Shown here in pieces: positions 62,158-64,000 of a stretch of 64,000 bases of DNA (within the stretch, counting starts at the first letter, position 1; each line of letters starts with the position of its first letter). The stretch comes from Paenibacillus endophyticus (GTDB taxonomy: Bacteria; Bacillota; Bacilli; Paenibacillales; Paenibacillaceae). The DNA lies in the NCBI RefSeq assembly GCF_014192395.1, contig NZ_JACHXW010000018.1, forward strand, positions 19,155 to 83,154, read 5' to 3'. Position numbers and translations under genes: made by a program. Below the pieces are notes generated by a model. That model was not told where the DNA came from, did no database searches, and was given only the letters and a program-made list of their open reading frames with translations.

Positions 62158-62973
62158 ATGCATGATAAATACAGCAGGCTGCAGACTATTTTGACGGAAA
62201 TGGAATCGGTTGTGGTCGCGTTCTCCGGTGGCGTTGACAGTACTTTTCTTCTGGATGCCGCAATTAAAACGCTGGGAAGCGAGCGGGTCTTGGCGGTTAC
62301 GGCCGACTCGGAAACTTATCCAACGGAAGAGCTTGAGGCGGCGATTCAACTGGCGAAGAGCATCGGGGCGACACATAAAGTGATCGAAACGTCTGAATTA
62401 AGCATCCCTGGCTACAAAGAGAATAATGCAAACCGTTGCTATTTTTGTAAAAAGAGTCTATTCGAGCATATTGAGCCATTCGTTCGCGATGGGTCTTATC
62501 GTCAGATCGTCTACGGGCTCATCGCAGATGACATGAATGAGCATCGGCCCGGCGTTCAAGCGGCGAAGGAACGAGGCGTAAGGGGGCCTTTGCAGGAAGC
62601 GGGCCTTTATAAGGATGAAATTCGTGATTTGTCCCGTGAGCATGGACTGCCCACTTGGGATAAGCCTTCTTTTGCGTGTCTTTCTTCACGGATAGCATAT
62701 GGCGAGACGATTACGATCGAGAAGCTTGGACGTGTTGGAGAAGCCGAACGCTATATTCGTTCACTAGGTTTTGGGCAAATTCGGGTCAGGAGCCATGGCG
62801 ATATCGCGCGGATTGAAGTAGAACCGAGCGCAATGGAGCAGCTCATTAGCCACGCAGCTATTATTTCAGATCGGTTGAAGGAGCTTGGTTTCATCTATGT
62901 TGCTATGGATCTTGCCGGTTATCGCAGCGGGAGTATGAATAAAGTGCTTGAGCTTGGGGGAGCCGCGATATGA
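62158..62973 (+). CDS. larE: LarE, sulfur transferase for the nickel-pincer cofactor
   Basis: A protein of 271 residues. The PP-loop for AMP activation is FSGGVDSTF. The catalytic Cys is C174 in KPSFACLSSRI, equal to the sacrificial C176 of Lactobacillus LarE. Two further cysteines, C94 and C97 in NRCYFCKK, are in the arrangement of LarE proteins that bind a [4Fe-4S] cluster and use it to carry sulfur. The ATG at 62158 with GGAGG upstream fits the family length; an ATG at 62128 overlaps the kinase stop and is possible. Confidence 0.9.
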   Translation: MHDKYSRLQTILTEMESVVVAFSGGVDSTFLLDAAIKTLGSERVLAVTADSETYPTEELEAAIQLAKSIGATHKVIETSELSIPGYKENNANRCYFCKKSLFEHIEPFVRDGSYRQIVYGLIADDMNEHRPGVQAAKERGVRGPLQEAGLYKDEIRDLSREHGLPTWDKPSFACLSSRIAYGETITIEKLGRVGEAERYIRSLGFGQIRVRSHGDIARIEVEPSAMEQLISHAAIISDRLKELGFIYVAMDLAGYRSGSMNKVLELGGAAI

Positions 62974-63644
62974 ACGAATTTGAGGATCTTGGATTTTGCA
63001 AGCTGGATGTGGGGCGATATGAGCGGACAGGACATCCGGAAGTCGTTTTTGGACAGGGGAAAACGGTGGATCAGGTGGAGACGATATTCACTCGGCTCGT
63101 AGAGATTCATGGCCGAGCGCTTGTCACAAGGGCAACAGCCGAGATGGCGGAGCGGGTAACTGCGAAGTATCCTGAGGCGCGATATGATAGTGAATCCCGT
63201 CTCATTTCGCTGGGCCGATCCGCGAGCAAGCTTCCGGGAAAAATAGCGGTGGTGACCGGGGGAACCTCGGATATGCCGGTAGCAGAGGAAGCGGCAGGGA
63301 CGGCAGAATGGATGGGCTGCGAGGTTGATCGTATTTACGACGTCGGAGTTGCTGGCATTGATCGGCTGCTAAGCCATAAGGAACGGATACGGGAAGCATC
63401 CGTTGTCATTGGGGTAGCAGGAATGGAGGGTGCATTAGTCAGCGTTGTCGGAGGGCTTGTGCGCAGACCGGTAATTGCGGTGCCGACCTCTATCGGTTAC
63501 GGTGCTAACCTTCAAGGGATTACAACGCTGCTGGCGATGATGACCTCGTGTGCAGCGGGCGTGACGGTAGTTAATATCGACAACGGCTTCGGAGCAGGCT
63601 TTCAAGCAGCGATGATTTTACAACTGGTAGCGGAGGGAACATAA
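62970..63644 (+). CDS. larB: LarB, nickel-pincer cofactor biosynthesis carboxylase
   Basis: A protein of 224 residues. An N-terminal helical part is followed by a PurE-like domain: AVVTGGTSDMPVAEEAA and VAVPTSIGYGAN-type segments (here IAVPTSIGYGANLQGIT). LarB carboxylates nicotinic acid adenine dinucleotide, the first step to the cofactor. It overlaps larE by four bases and lies one base before larC. Confidence 0.92.
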   Translation: MNEFEDLGFCKLDVGRYERTGHPEVVFGQGKTVDQVETIFTRLVEIHGRALVTRATAEMAERVTAKYPEARYDSESRLISLGRSASKLPGKIAVVTGGTSDMPVAEEAAGTAEWMGCEVDRIYDVGVAGIDRLLSHKERIREASVVIGVAGMEGALVSVVGGLVRRPVIAVPTSIGYGANLQGITTLLAMMTSCAAGVTVVNIDNGFGAGFQAAMILQLVAEGT

Positions 63645-63645
63645 C

Positions 63646-64000
63646 ATGAGAACGGTCTATTTGGATTGTATTTCAGGCATCGCAGGTGATATGGCGCTGG
63701 CTGCACTCGTTGACTTGGGCGCAGACGAGGATTATATCGTCAGCCATTTATCGAAGCTGCCGATCGATCCTTTTACGATGGCGTTCGTAAAAGTAGACCG
63801 ACGAGGCATAACCGCGAACTGGCTGAAGCTTAGCTTCGGTGCTAGTGAGCATAACGTGGGACATGATCACGGCGTTGCGCACAAGCATGGTCACCAACAT
63901 GAACACCAACATGAACACCAACATGAACACCAACATGAACACCAACATGAACACCAACATGAACACCAACATGAACACCAACATGAACACCAACATGAAC
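63646..64000 (+). CDS. larC: LarC, nickel insertion protein (partial)
   Basis: The ATG at 63646 opens MRTVYLDCISGIAGDMALAA, the conserved LarC N-terminus with nucleophile-like Cys and Asp. From about residue 63 the protein turns His-rich and then becomes a regular HQHE repeat to the window edge. LarC inserts nickel with CTP into the pincer cofactor, and the His-rich stretch probably binds nickel. The rest of the gene is outside the window. Confidence 0.9.
   Translation, partial: MRTVYLDCISGIAGDMALAALVDLGADEDYIVSHLSKLPIDPFTMAFVKVDRRGITANWLKLSFGASEHNVGHDHGVAHKHGHQHEHQHEHQHEHQHEHQHEHQHEHQHEHQHEHQHE
63892..64000 (+). repeat. 12-base tandem repeat in larC
   Basis: The unit CACCAACATGAA, coding His-Gln-His-Glu, is repeated about nine times without mismatch to the end of the window. 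The unit count may differ between strains, and assembly could collapse it. Confidence 0.9.

Noticed and set aside
63748..63996. Minus-strand frame with an MLVF repeat
   Set aside because: It is the reverse reading of the HQHE tandem repeat in larC.
63892..64000. Regular repeats resembling a CRISPR array
   Set aside because: The unit is 12 bases with no spacers, is in frame, and codes for a His-rich arm.

Overview
The window looks like chromosomal DNA from a Paenibacillus-like Gram-positive endospore former. It has strong AAGGAGG-type ribosome binding sites, several TTG and GTG starts, many AraC- and LacI-type regulators next to sugar genes, CcpA-type cre sites, a CwlJ-type spore cortex hydrolase, and lipoproteins with a Cys lipobox. 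I see no rRNA, tRNA, phage, intact insertion sequence or CRISPR array. The genus is inferred from style and gene content, not from a marker gene.

Region 1 (1-6815) is a hydroxyproline/proline utilisation module. It holds a leftward operon for three parts of a D-hydroxyproline-dehydrogenase-like complex (FAD subunit cut by the window edge, 2Fe-2S protein, BFD-type protein), an Xaa-Pro peptidase, a sigma-54 activator without a sensor domain, a second FAD subunit, a proline racemase/4-hydroxyproline epimerase, and a second racemase-like protein that has lost both catalytic cysteines. Two divergent sigma-54 (-24/-12) promoters lie between the leftward operon and the peptidase.

Region 2 (6820-25334) is carbohydrate catabolism. 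It includes a secreted family 8 polysaccharide lyase with two discoidin-like domains inserted in its beta-sandwich, a GH42 beta-galactosidase, a GH105 unsaturated glycuronyl hydrolase, and a GPH-type sugar transporter coupled to an unrecognised alpha/beta-hydrolase-like protein. Four AraC regulators sit beside or divergent from these genes. A methyltransferase, aldo/keto reductase, nitroreductase and one unknown gene lie between.

Region 3 (25710-39547) appears to be a regulon under a LacI-type repressor (38495-39547). It holds a GDPD-like protein, a metallophosphoesterase, a GH38-like DUF5054 protein, an unknown 222-residue protein, a HAD phosphatase and a complete family 5 (Opp/Dpp-type) ABC importer. 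The perfect palindrome TTAAACCGGTTTAA occurs three times, before the DUF5054 gene and twice before the ABC operon. MgtC-like, truncated DinB-like and GH172 (DUF2961) genes follow.

Region 4 (42243-51510) combines a nicotianamine-synthase-like gene, a MalT-type LuxR regulator and an FAD monooxygenase with a Fur-box-controlled siderophore-type ABC importer. It is the best candidate for an undescribed system, a metallophore route without an adjacent opine dehydrogenase.

Region 5 (51902-57431) is a mixed stretch: an AraC/PhyH-dioxygenase pair, cwlJ, stress-type small proteins, a decayed lipoprotein gene and two pairs of short dispersed repeats.

Region 6 (57432-64000) is a LacI-controlled operon: SDR dehydrogenase, LarA-family nickel-pincer racemase/epimerase, FGGY kinase, and the cofactor genes larE, larB and larC. 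larC runs off the edge in an HQHE-coding 12-bp tandem repeat. The kinase and SDR suggest a sugar-acid epimerase rather than a lactate racemase.
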